Shown piece by piece: positions 9,701-19,300 of a stretch of 22,332 bases of DNA. Position 1 is the first letter of the stretch, and each line of letters begins with the position of its first letter. The stretch comes from Silene noctiflora (Eukaryota > Streptophyta > Magnoliopsida > Caryophyllales > Caryophyllaceae), in NCBI GenBank assembly GCA_009801015.1, contig VHZZ01000444.1, forward strand, positions 157,006 through 179,337. The letters run 5' to 3'. Both the position numbers and the translations under genes were made by a program. The notes beneath the pieces were generated by a model. That model was not told the DNA's origin. It worked only from the letters and a program-made list of their open reading frames with translations, and ran no database searches.

Positions 9701-11421
9701 TAAAATCATCATTGAGCAACTTTGCGATTAACAATTAATCGGAAATTAACAGGACATAAATACTTGGAAAACTGTTGAATAAATAAATAAGAGTAAGATT
9801 GAATAAATTGCATGAGAAAAAAAAAAATAAGAAATTGAGAAACGGTTGAAAAAGAGTGAAACCCTAATTGAGGGGAAGGATGGAGAAGAGAGATTGGAGA
9901 AGAATTGAAGGGTTAATGAGGTATTTATAGTTTGGAAACCCTAATTTTGTTAGGGAGATCACGCGGCGTGGGTTTCGGCAACGGACGTGATCAATTTAGG
10001 AGTACAGTATTATTCAGTTATGGACTCATCTTTTAATCCAGGAGGGTTGTTGATCCAAGTTTTTAGAGGGAAAAAAAAAAAAAAAAAAAANTAGAAATTA
10101 ATGTTGCAAAAGTATATTAATGGCTTGAAATTACACCACCCTAATAAAATTGATTGTAGTGGGTGGGGACTACCTAAATTTTCCCTCATTTAAATGACTT
10201 GGCTTTTATATATAGAAGACAAACCCGATTCATCAAACAATGTTTACTGATAAACAAGCAATAATCAGTTGGAAATATGTGAAATCGATCAGGACTAGAT
10301 AAAACTTTTGAATATCCCTTGGATACGAAGCTTAATTTCCCGTAATAATCCCAAATTTGGTCGGTCTCCGAGTATTCAAGGTTTAATTATCATCAATAAC
10401 TAAGAAAAACATACCCATTCAAAACACAATCATACATTCATACAAACAGTATAATCATCTAAGAACTAAGAAGCATAGTAAATCAACATCCAAGAACTGC
10501 AAAATTTCCTAATAAAAACAAAAAAAAAAAACACAATCCATGAAAAATCCAACAAAAAAACATGCAATTTTACACAAATTAAGAAAATCATCATTATAAA
10601 ATCAAAAATCACAGCATAGAGAAAGAATCCAAGCAAACCCCATTTTTACAACAAAAAATAGACCACAAAAAACCCATAAAATGAACCAAATACACCAAAA
10701 ATTAAGAAAATCACAATCATATAATCAAGAATTACAAATAAAGAAAAAATCCAAGCAAACCCCATTTCTTATAACAAAAAAATAGACCCAGAAAAACCCT
10801 AAAAGGATCCAAATACACAAAATTAAGAAAATCAAATCATAAAATCAAGAATTACAATAAAAAGAAAGAATAATCCAAACAAAACCCATAAAAAATTAAT
10901 TAAAAACAACAAAAAATTACCTGAATAGGGCTCAAATTCTTGGCAAAAAATTGATTAGCAGGAGTATTCTTCTCATCAACAAGACTTTGACAAACCTTAC
11001 CATCAATCAAACAACTCTTAATTCTATTCCAATTCTTATTATTATCAACTCTTTTTTGCAACCAATTAGAATAATCCCCAAGTTTATAATCCTTATACCC
11101 TCTATGACTAAGAACTTCTCCAGCACCTTTATTCGTAACAACAAACGCAAAGATTGTGAAAATGGTGAGAACAAGTATGAGTATGAACATAACAAGCAGG
11201 TAAACCCATAATAACCAATTCACGCGGCAACACGCGCCGATAACTCCGGCTAATGAGACGACTAGTAAAAAGACAGCGAGGGCGATAACGGGTTTTTCAA
11301 GGTAGTGTTCGCAGTCGGGTGAAGCATGACGTCTGAGCCAGATTCCTGCTCCCAGGATTGGGATTGAGAGAAGGAATGTTATGAAGTTTAGTATGGCTAC
11401 TAAGTAGTTTGAGCAACCCAT
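6750..11421 (-). CDS. TET8-like: Tetraspanin, TET8/TET9-like, two exons
   Basis: Read on the minus strand, exon 1 is 11421-10921 and exon 2 is 7058-6750, joined in phase 0 across a 3862-base intron, for 269 residues in total. Exon 1 encodes MGCSNYLVAILNF, three membrane helices (about 8-28, 43-65, 70-95) and the start of the large extracellular loop, with NKGAGEVL, LGDYSNWLQKRV and NWNRIKSCL. Exon 2 begins SGCCKPP (168-174), the plant tetraspanin GCCK/RP motif, then NPDCNTW, CYDCQSCKAGVL, helix 4 (about 232-251) and a short tail. The single intron just before GCCK is the usual plant tetraspanin layout. Tetraspanins organise membrane microdomains; Arabidopsis TET8 marks extracellular vesicles, so a similar place is likely. 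Loop cysteines look complete. The oddity is the long, transposon-filled intron. Confidence 0.93.
7059..8489. other. Tetraspanin intron, 3' part, no gene seen
   Basis: Between the acceptor at 7059-7060 and the duplicated block at 8490, no coding sequence is supported. About 7790-8130 is made of degenerate words such as 'gacccgactcaaa', 'ccgaatg' and 'aaatgactcaaccc', possibly a decayed minisatellite. The frame at 8168-8437 (+) is low-complexity and lysine-rich, with no family resemblance. Confidence 0.4.
7790..8130. repeat. Degenerate 'acccgaatgaccc' minisatellite-like tract
   Basis: Words of the type 'ccggacctaaatgacccgac', 'cctgaaatgac', 'aaatgactcaaccc' and 'ggatcccgaatgacc' recur through about 340 bases. 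A tract of the same style lies at about 5750-6080, on the other side of tetraspanin exon 2. Units are too diverged to set a period by eye. Confidence 0.35.
8490..8689 (+). repeat. Tandemly duplicated block, copy 1 and start of copy 2
   Basis: The word 'attatcgca...tgcattc.acaa' occurs near 8491-8513 and again near 8656-8678. Sequence after the first ('caacaaacaatgttactgat', 'aagcaataatcagttg', 'aggactagataaaactt', 'cgaagctt.atttcccgtaat') reappears at 10221-10350. Read together this is a tandem duplication of about 165 bases whose second copy is interrupted at 8690 by the Helitron-like element. Confidence 0.75.
8690..10216 (-). mobile_element. Non-autonomous Helitron-like element in tetraspanin intron
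   Basis: Read on the minus strand the 3' end shows a hairpin CCCGTGC-aatttg-GCACGGG (8714-8701, allowing for the loop) followed by TATAAAACTAG and then T, the CTRR-plus-T terminus of Helitrons. The 5' end is TCTATATATAAAAGCC, starting with TC at 10216-10215. The expected host A before TC is not seen; the base is T. Removing 8690-10216 rejoins the two halves of a tandem duplicate that is intact at 8490-8655, an internal 'empty site' that supports the borders within a few bases. No Rep/helicase coding is present, so it depends on enzymes from elsewhere. It lies in the same orientation as the tetraspanin gene. Confidence 0.65.
9540..10010 (-). promoter_or_regulatory. Promoter/5' leader-like segment inside the Helitron
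   Basis: On the minus strand the order is: an ACGT-containing GC-rich patch near 9960-9990, the telo-box-like AGGGTTT near 9950, a TATA box CTATAAATA at about 9930-9922, then a pyrimidine-rich stretch (cttctccaatctctcttctc) and a second 'attagggtttcactc' near 9865. TATA position, CT-rich leader and telo-box-like words together look like a captured plant core promoter and 5' UTR, a common kind of Helitron cargo. No coding exon could be identified downstream (lower coordinates). Confidence 0.4.
10221..10350 (+). repeat. Second copy of the duplicated intronic block
   Basis: This matches about 8527-8657 over some 130 bases with scattered substitutions and small gaps; shared words include 'tactgataaacaagcaataa', 'aggactagataaaactt' and 'ttcccgtaataat'. 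It continues the tandem duplicate interrupted by the Helitron-like element. Confidence 0.8.
10576..10920. repeat. About 122-bp tandem repeat, nearly three units
   Basis: Units begin with 'aaattaagaaaatc' at 10576, 10699 and 10820, so the period is 121-123 bases. Shared inner words are 'aagaatccaagcaaacccca', 'aatagacc' and 'aaatacac'. The third unit is cut short. The array runs right up to the splice donor of the tetraspanin intron (donor at 10920-10919 on the minus strand), so it forms the first 345 bases of the intron. Confidence 0.8.
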
Positions 11422-11446
11422 TGTTGTTGTTGTTGTTGTTGTTGTT
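11422..11446 (-). repeat. (CAA)n in the tetraspanin 5' leader
   Basis: On the minus strand about seven CAA units stand directly before the ATG at 11421. CAA-rich leaders are common in plant mRNAs and keep the start codon free of secondary structure; any effect here is inference. Confidence 0.85.
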
Positions 11447-11540
11447 TGGTTTAATGGTGGGAATTTTGGGAGGGAAGTTTATGAATGTGTGTTTGTTTGT
11501 TGAGGTTGGTTTTAGTTGTTGGGGTTTGGCGTCTGGCGCT

Positions 11541-11550
11541 GTTAATATAG
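11541..11550 (-). promoter_or_regulatory. Candidate TATA box of the tetraspanin gene
   Basis: On the minus strand the sequence CTATATTAAC lies about 120-130 bases before the start codon, after GC-richer sequence. This would give a leader of about 90-100 bases ending in the CAA run. It is a match by eye only. Confidence 0.4.
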
Positions 11551-11820
11551 GACTTACTGTGGGTGGTTTTCATGGGGGAGACTATGGTGGATTTATGAGA
11601 CGGTTTTTCAATAAGTTATTAAGAGACCAGTTTTCCGTATCTTAAGTACCATTTTATCTTTAATTATGATTTGTACATATTTTATTATCTTTAGTACCAT
11701 TTTTTCTTAAAATAAAATAATATTTCAATAAATCTAGAGAGGAGACCTACTCTAGTGAAAATTGGAGAATAGGAAGAAAAAGAAAAATACTCACATGTTC
11801 AATCTTTCAATAAATCGACT

Positions 11821-11940
11821 AGGTTTTAGCCTAGTAATTAAGATTGAGATATCGTGATAATAGGTTACGTGTTCAATCTCCCTTCCCCGTTTATAGTACC
11901 GGAGCCTCATCCAACACCAAAAAGAAAAAAATAAAGTTTT
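11821..11940 (+). mobile_element. tRNA-derived SINE-like unit
   Basis: An A-box-like TAGCCTAGTAATTAAG (near 11827-11842) is followed about 28 bases later by a B-box-like GTTCAATCTCC (near 11871-11881). This is the spacing of an internal RNA polymerase III promoter. An A-rich tail (aaaaagaaaaaaataaag) follows near 11919-11936. No target-site duplication was recognised, and the tRNA cloverleaf itself does not fold well, so this is a SINE candidate and not a tRNA gene. Confidence 0.4.
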
Positions 11941-12160
11941 TTCTTTTTTTTTTAGTATTACGGGATACTCACATTTGCTATCTTTTTATCAGATGTGTTT
12001 TGCACAAGTTTTCGGATATGTGCGTATTCCGGTTATTTGTTTAGCTATTTCATTAAGAGGTATCTCAATTAAGTGTTTATCTTTCTATTTTAGGAATGCC
12101 TTTGATGAGCAATTTGATCTTACACACTTAATTTGGTCCACTTGTTATCTAATAATATAG

Positions 12161-12226
12161 GCACGCCCTTCTCTTTTATTGGTGTTTGTGTTAAAAGCAA
12201 AGTTAAACAAATGAGAAGGACGGGCA
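12161..12226. repeat. Short imperfect inverted repeat
   Basis: The arm GCACGCCCTTCTCTTTT (12161-12177) pairs with 12210-12226 (AATGAGAAGGACGGGC) with a few mismatches, around a 32-base loop. It could be the core of a decayed MITE or a stem-loop; no target duplication is visible. Confidence 0.4.
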
Positions 12227-13297
12227 AGTGTATGATAATTAAGTTAGTTATTTGGTGACAAATTCTAATTTATAAATGCTTAAATCTGAAACCTCAAATA
12301 TCCCTTTAAATTATAAGCAACGAAGTCAACTCATACAAGTTACACAAGTTAGCCGATTAGAGATGACATTCGTGTCTGTGTTTGTGCTTATTATTATTAC
12401 ACTAAAATCCCTTTTCAAGTCATATTGTCCAACAAAGTTTCCCCGTCTCAGGATCTAGTTATAAATTTTATTTTCTCGATATTAAAACTATACGATGATG
12501 CAACCCAAAACCGATATCGACCATAAGCCAATAAATTTGGCCAATCCAATGAAAATCGTCTCTTCTTCAATTATATATAACTTATAAGAAGCTTGATTTC
12601 CAAAGCTAAACCATTTCACAGATGTCATTATTAGAGTGTCTAACACCATCATCTAGCCCCGGTACTAAAGTGTCTTTATTTATAAAGGTCTAGCTAGGAT
12701 GAACAAGGAGATGATAATTCTGAAATTGACATGGCTTCATGCTACTAGTCTACCACACAAAGATCAATCTACAAATAAGTATGTTTATTAGGAGTACTAG
12801 TGAATCACATGTGGATCCACAAGGCAACTAGGCAAGACATACATTCTGTGTAGTTTGTACCAACTACCAAGCAATAAGTTATGACGAGGTCACGGGCCAT
12901 TGACAAAAGTTGAAAAAAAATACATTTAGAATCAAATAAGGTATTATTATCTCATCCACGCCACTACGCATATATAAGATAGTATTTAACCCATTTTATA
13001 TTTAAAACGATGAAAAATGGCAAGGACATACCACGTTGAGTCTGTTGATAATTGCCATCACTCCAGGGTGGCACTCACTTATTGCTCAAGTAATTTCTGA
13101 ATTAATGCTGATTCTACTTGTAGTATAGACGATACCGGAGTATTATTTTTGGTGGCCTACTATCCAGATAAGATCTTCGGTTTGGACTTTAGAGTGTAGG
13201 GCATTAATTCAAGGACATTTTAGTGCTCTTGACAACCAGCAGCTATTAATTACTACCCTAGATATAGAATCCATTCATCTAAGCACAAATTATCGAA

Positions 13298-13460
13298 GAC
13301 GGGTACTATCCGTCACAAACTGAAGACGGATAGTGCCCCTCTCACAATATGCAAGTGACACCAATCATTGGGTGCTCAATTTCCCCTCACTTGTCCTCTC
13401 ACTTGCCTTATTATAAGAGCGACACTATCCGTCTTCAGCTTGTGACGGGTAGTACCCGTC
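13298..13460. mobile_element. 163-bp element with 38-bp inverted ends that are themselves palindromic
   Basis: The left arm 13298-13335 and right arm 13423-13460 are inverted copies with two mismatches in 38 positions. Each arm begins with a near-palindrome (GACGGGTACTATCCGTC type) and ends with 'gaagacggatagtg'. Each end can therefore form a hairpin, and the whole element can fold on itself. The interior repeats 'ctcacttg'. No target duplication could be fixed, so the superfamily is undecided. Confidence 0.7.
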
Positions 13461-13639
13461 ACTCCAAGAGTTGGTTGGATGATTTACCTAACTTTCTATT
13501 TATATTCGTTTTACGCTTAAGACGGGTTAAATAAGACAAAAATATAATATATTGAGTAAAAATAAAAGATTTGTCTTTTATGCTTAAGTAGGATGATATT
13601 TGATCCGTTTTAACCTTCAAACGGATACCTTTATCTGAT

Positions 13640-14100
13640 TTATTTCAACTTCAATTCGTCTGCACTATATTCTTAAAGAAATATTCAAATGAGATCGTTC
13701 TCTAAGTATACTAATTCATTTTATATTATAGACTACTCTATAAATGAATAATTATCCGCGAACTATAATCTCACACGACACTAACTAAATTCCGGTTCAA
13801 AACTTTCAAATTACAACCTCGATTCTTGAATTATGACTAGTATTAAAATACCTAAAAATAAACTGACGATCATCACAAGACCAAGCAACTATGACTACCT
13901 CTTCTAATCATAAACTTAATTTTATAAAATGAGACATAAACTTGGTTTTATTAAAATAGTTGTATGACTATATCATCTTTCAAGTAACAAGTGACTTAGC
14001 ATTAGCAACTTTTAAACAATTTTTGAAGCTTTCAAATTACTTTAAAATCAGATTGACTATTGTTCATATCGACTGTAGTCTATATCAAGGTACCTTAAAA
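13640..14100. other. AT-rich intergenic, nothing recognised
   Basis: No gene, inverted repeat or tandem repeat that I can support. It separates the palindromic element from the Stowaway MITE. Confidence 0.4.
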
Positions 14101-14104
14101 TATA

Positions 14105-14360
14105 CTCCCTCCAATCCACACCAAACTCCCCATTTGCTTTTTGGAGGTCAAACTTTGAAAAGTTTGACCGTTAATTCGCTCCAAAATATAAATCAATGAA
14201 AAATAAAATTTACATATTTAGTTTTGTTATGAAAATATCTTTTACAAAATTATATTTTTTGTGAAAAATTTCTACGTATAAAGGACAAAAATCACGGTCA
14301 AAGTGTCGCCTCGAAGACCACCCAAAAGTAAATGGGGAGTTTGGTGTGGATTGGAGGGAG
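14105..14360. mobile_element. Stowaway (Tc1/mariner) MITE
   Basis: The ends CTCCCTCCAATCCACACC... and ...GGTGTGGATTGGAGGGAG are perfect inverted copies for about 31 bases and continue with mismatches. Both are flanked by TA (14103-14104 and 14361-14362), the mariner target duplication. CTCCCTCC is the standard Stowaway terminus. The element is 256 bp and has no coding capacity. Near-perfect ends suggest a fairly recent insertion. Confidence 0.92.
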
Positions 14361-14711
14361 TATTCCGTAACCAATATAAATATGTAAATATGCAACGTAA
14401 GAAGAATGGTCACCACAATGCCATACCTATACGAAGCATTGGACCCTTTCAGTACAATCATTTTCGCAAAAGCTAACTATCCACAGTAATTAAGGGCCTG
14501 TTTGGCCTTACTTTTAAAACTGTTTTTAAAAACACAAATTAGGTCAAACACTAGTTTTTGGAAAAGTAAAAACATTTTTTTTAAAGCCAAAAGTCAAAAT
14601 AACCCCCTAGAAACAGAAGTAGAAAATAGGAGTTTCTGCTTCTATTTATTCTCAAAATCTTCTATTTTCACTAAAATCTCATATCTTCGACACCATTTTT
14701 TTTGGGACGTG

Positions 14712-14919
14712 CTTTTTCACATACGGATTTTACTCTTTTACATACGTCTTTTACGATTTTACCCTTGTCATTTTTTTTGTTATCTCACCGATCGATTTTT
14801 TTTCTCCCTTCACCTCTGTTTAACACCTCCAGTCNACATATTAGGTTTAGAAAAAGGGTATGAAATGGAAAGTTAATGAAAAAGTGTATGTGAAAGAGTA
14901 AAGTTCGTATGTGAAAAAG
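14712..14919. mobile_element. Nested palindromic unit 1
   Basis: The arm 14712-14746 (ctttttcacatacg...ttacatacg) is an inverted copy of 14885-14919 with a handful of mismatches over 35 bases. The words 'cacatacg' and 'actctttta' repeat within each arm. It sits inside the larger Harbinger-like element, so it is probably a later insertion. One N lies in its centre near 14835. Confidence 0.6.
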
Positions 14920-14992
14920 TAATTCCGTTTTTTTTACATCAAACAAAAACGTAGAATTATCTTTCATAAGCCGTACACACTAGCATTATGAT

Positions 14993-15133
14993 TTGCTCCA
15001 TCAAAATTTTTTGTGTATTTCGGAAGGACCGTCCTCCTTACACCCAAGCCCTTTATAATATTTTATTTGGATTGCCTTTAAGTGTAAGGAGAACAGTCGT
15101 CACGCAGGTCACAAAATTTTTTACTTGCTCCAC
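14993..15133. repeat. Nested palindromic unit 2
   Basis: Left words 'tgctccatcaaaattttttgtg' and 'ccgtcctccttacac' (about 14993-15042) recur inverted on the right as 'gtgtaaggagaacagtc' and 'cacaaaattttttacttgctcc' (about 15080-15132). Pairing is imperfect but ordered, giving a long hairpin. It could be a separate small insertion within the Harbinger-like element. Confidence 0.45.
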
Positions 15134-15652
15134 ATTTTTTTTCAACGAAAATCGTTTAATTATCATTTTTCGTAGCCGATAGATTGTCTTACAATGATTT
15201 TATTTTGTTAGCTACTACTATTTCAGGCATTTTTAATGAACAAATTATTGGATTTTCTTTGGGTTTGAAAAACGAAAAAATTTATCAATCTATTTTAAAA
15301 CTTAATAATTCGAAAAGCAACATTAGTTAAATTTTTAAAAAATTGATAGCATCATGTCGATTTGAAACTAATTTGATCGAATGTTGTTAATGTTTGATGA
15401 AAATTAGTTACATAGTATAATTGTAGGATTAATGCTGTTTTATGTTTAAAACGACATTTTTTAGCATTACATGAAAATTTAAAGAAGAAAAAATAACTTT
15501 AAATTTGTTTGGCCAAACACCAACAAACTAATAAAAACAATTTTGTAAAAATTTTGGCCAAACGCCAACAGTTTTTTCAAGAAACAGCTTATGCAAAACT
15601 ATTTTTAGAAAATAGAAATTCATTTTTATAAGTTAGGCCAAACAGACCCTAA

Positions 15653-16336
15653 GTTGAAAACACGCGTTCCAACCAACGTAAATTCTCTATCCGTTATTTA
15701 AGGACTTGAGGCAGCACGATGTCACCTCGATAAGTCTTAAAAAATTATTTCACAACTTTTATAAACGAAAACTATTTGGGTCAATTAACGCACAATGACA
15801 ATCTAGGTCTTAACTAGATTCATGATGAAGATGGATATGGATCAAAAATTCATCTTTGAGATGGTTTAAATTAGACATTTTCGGATCATATTGTGTGATG
15901 GACTTGAAAATCCATCATAAATATTATTGTATTATTATTCATCCTCAATAAAATACAATTATAAGTTTATAACCCAATGAAGGCCTGACTAACACAAATG
16001 AGTTAATGTCAGCTATCTTAACTGCCAAAATCGTGTTCGAAACTTGTCATCAAAACTGGAGCTTGCTCAGGTTCCCTTGCTCCTGGAAATCCAAATTCCC
16101 AAAAAAATACTTCACTACCCAAACGAAAACTTGGTAAAAAAGACTAGCACATAAACTTTACTGTTAAATTCCTAGTCGATTTTGGTTCATAATGTGTAAG
16201 GGAAACTTTTCATAGCACTGCAAAACAACAGTATGAAACGACTGCTAAATTGAATCGTTTCATGGGAAAGATTGACAACTTGCCTGATAATCTAAGGGTA
16301 GAGTCCAAAGAAGTGAGCGAAAGATTCAGGTTTCCT
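15653..16336. other. 3' flank of the tyrosyl-tRNA synthetase gene, no other gene seen
   Basis: This contains the 3' UTR of the minus-strand synthetase gene followed by unrecognised AT-rich sequence. The plus-strand frame at 16250-16510 overlaps synthetase exons in the wrong direction and is not a gene. Confidence 0.5.
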
Positions 16337-19300
16337 TCATCTTGTGACCTTGTAGGACTGAGAAATTCGAAAACAAACACGTCAGAAGAATTCTTATACC
16401 AACATGACGACTATGATGATAATAATATAAATATTAAAATAGTTCAAACCTTGACAGTCTCTAGAAGATCTCTGGGGGTGCCGCTGCTAAAGTGGTCTCG
16501 AACAGGCTGACAGTAAAGAAAGAAAAGACACATTAGATTTGCTATTTTATAGTAACCTGAAATCGAACACGTGGATTTTTGCGCAAGTGTGTAAGAGTAT
16601 TATTGTCTTATTGACAAATCACCTGCAAAATTATATTCAGCGCTTTTGACAAGGCGGGTTTCACATCATCAGGCCTTAGAGCTTCTGCCTCATAGTCGAC
16701 CACAAAGTCTTCATAGGTTTGGTAGGTCCTGAAACCAAGGTAAAAAAGTAGCATAACATGAGCGAGGCGAGCTATAAAAGACGCAGTGAAAGTTCAAAGA
16801 TGAGGTTCTGTGATGGAGAATAGAGAAGACTTACTTAGCTCCACCATCTTCAGCGCTACTGAAAACAGTAAATTCTTGTAGTTTTGGGAATACAATATAC
16901 TTCAAGTACTCCAGACATGGGTTCCCATCGACTATCTTTGGAGGGCAATACGCCATCTCAATTTTATGATTCACTACATCCTAAAAAGAAGAGAACAATC
17001 TTAAGTACACCGACAGAAATTGAGTCCGCTTAAACATTCACAAATCACAACAGCTTACGGTTCTTTAGCAATAGCACAATATTTTAGAGAAACAATTGAA
17101 AATGGGCGTAAAATACAAGTGAGCCAATTACACAAAAGTGAACTAAAATAATGGTTCAAAAATATAGGCGGATCAAGTTACTGTTTAAAATCATGACAAG
17201 GTCGCTTCACGACTAAATAGTGGACACACAAAGAAAATGGAAAATACTGGTGCATCAAGCGGAGTATATAAATATACACTATCATACCGCCTCATCCTCC
17301 ATAAAAATTGCAGATGATGCNTCAGATTTTGACATNTTNGTTTGCCCCTGTTGCAAGCCTGGNAGCATGTCTGCCAATCAAGTGAACAGAAACTGTAACT
17401 CATAAGTCTAAACGACTGAAAGCAATAACCTGGTACCAGAAAATATATAATAATAAGAGATAAAGGATGCATACGGTGTGACAATATAATGGGCTTATTC
17501 TTTCTTTTGATGTCATCACAATACTCCCTAGCTAAAACNTTAACCTTTCGCTGGTCCATACCAAGTTGGCAAATATCCGCCTGTTCATACAAGTACTCCG
17601 GCGTTAGGCAAAGTAGCTTATGAAAATGACAAGTTGTTTAATGCTTACACAAGACAGAGAGAGCATAGTATCAATGTGAATCAAGTAATTAACGGATATG
17701 ACAGAGGTACTTTAAACGCCACATACAGCCAGGAGAAAGTTAAAAGAATAAATTAGCATAACTAAAGCTGAAGTAAACATAATACACACTAAACAAACTG
17801 ACTGAATCACAATTCATTCTGACACAATCATCACAGAGGTCCGAAGGCTGATTTAAAAGGCTATAATAGAAGCTCGAGAAATGGCTTAATGAGCACGGTG
17901 TCTAAATTGACTTAAAATTGCAGTGAAGAATTCAATGAGTGTTGACAGCAAATGGTAATAAAAAGTGATCCAAAATAAACACAAGAGTAGAGTAAAAAGT
18001 CATTTTCAATGTCCCTCCTGATTGGGGTGCGATGGGTAAGTGTTATGGATATCAACTCATTCTAAAATTGTCGCTGAGATGTTCTAAGAAGGTGAAATAT
18101 GAAGAGGCTATGATACATCTCAAAACGGCTTTGTGAGGCACGATGTCAAAATAGAAAAGAAAAAAAAAAAAAAGTTGTTAGCAGTCGTCCTTGGGATGCA
18201 TATTGCATGTGGTGATACCAATTGTTGCAATAACAAATAATCATACATCAGGGTGCACTCTGCTAAAACAATTGTTGATATAATATAAATGGAGCTATAA
18301 CAATTTTGCAATAGCAACTGTATATGGAGGCAGGGAGCTATCTTCAACATAAGGGCAACACTGTGTCAAAACAACACTAGGCGACTACACCAAGAACCTA
18401 TGTAACACGAAGTAGTTATGATGACTATAAGTTGGTACGGACCACTCTAATTCATTCTGAAATAGTTTTCCACATTACTGATGAAATAGATGAGAATTAT
18501 CAGGGAGGGTTTAAAGAGCAGGTGATGAAGTGATAGACCACATTTGGGCCCAATACACATGCCAAAACCCCTATCTACTAAGAGAATAAGAAAACCTCCA
18601 AATTTTCCCGCCTAAAACACTGTCGCCAAGAATGGGCCTAATTTTTGTAGTCTACTCTACAGGTAAGTTGGGCTACAAATGAGTCTATTCTTGGATTGAA
18701 TTTAGAGAATTCAAAAACTCAAAATCTGCACGCATATGCCGTACAGAAAATTTGCCTCTAGGCTTTTTATGAAAAGAATTAATTGACCTTTTATGATAAA
18801 AAGTTGTGGCTAAAACATATATGTTGTTAGAAAGAATATATAAAATAATATATTAAGACTCTTGTAAAAATTAGTTTCATTAAAATACACATTTCATGTT
18901 ATTTATTACTTAATTTTTTTAACTAATTTTGCAGTTTCATTTTTTTCTCAAATTAAAATACAAGAATGAGACGTGAAAATTTAATGAACTGTCAATTTAA
19001 AATCTATAAATAGTACACTATAAAGTAAAATTTTATATAATACCACGCATGTCTTGCACGGGGTCGATACTAGTATGTAAGTAATGAGAGAAGCTTCGAA
19101 GATAACTTTTTGTATCATCAACATGATTGTCAAAAACTCAGCCGCACTTGCTAGTAAGTTCTTCACGCATGTGTCTGGGGTTCTTTTCATTGTTTTTCTT
19201 CAATCGATTTTGTTTTATGTTTCCTTCACAATACTTTCGTGAAATATAAAGCAAATTTGCACCAAATTCTTTAAAAGAAAATCCCTACCATTCCAGTTCG

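Larger units (their letters stand above)
11640..13290. other. Intergenic, no gene seen
   Basis: No coding region is supported. The stretch holds a SINE-like unit (about 11821-11940), a short inverted repeat (12161-12226) and AT-rich sequence. The open frames here are short and have no recognisable content. Confidence 0.5.
14494..15649. mobile_element. PIF/Harbinger-like non-autonomous element with nested palindromes
   Basis: The ends GGGCCTGTTTGGCC (14494-14507) and GGCCAAACAGACCC (15636-15649) are inverted copies with one mismatch, flanked on both sides by TAA (14491-14493 and 15650-15652). Subterminal 'ggccaaac' words recur near 15511 and 15556. The 1156-bp interior has no transposase and contains two further inverted-repeat units (separate entries), so it is probably a deletion derivative that later received insertions. 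The open frames inside it are low-complexity products of these palindromes. Confidence 0.75.

Noticed and set aside
9690-9740. C/D-box snoRNA candidate (ATGATGA ... CTGA) on the minus strand in the Helitron
   Set aside because: Boxes are only about 24 bases apart, with no terminal stem; too short for a normal C/D snoRNA.
11844-11900. tRNA gene
   Set aside because: Only A- and B-box words are present; no acceptor stem or anticodon arm can be folded, so SINE-like is the better call.
14502-15182. Open frames of 60-124 residues
   Set aside because: They run through inverted-repeat transposon sequence, with N codons and no protein family.
16444-16506. Synthetase ending KV-stop at 16444
   Set aside because: A good intron (16449-16358) leads to SYKVTR-stop, which fits the family C-terminus better; kept only as a retained-intron option.
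16250-16510. 86-residue plus-strand frame
   Set aside because: Antisense to the last two synthetase exons.
17316-17370. Unit 2 KMSKS region as damaged
   Set aside because: The irregularities are N bases (17321, 17336, 17339, 17363); the known bases still read MSKS, so there is no evidence of mutation.
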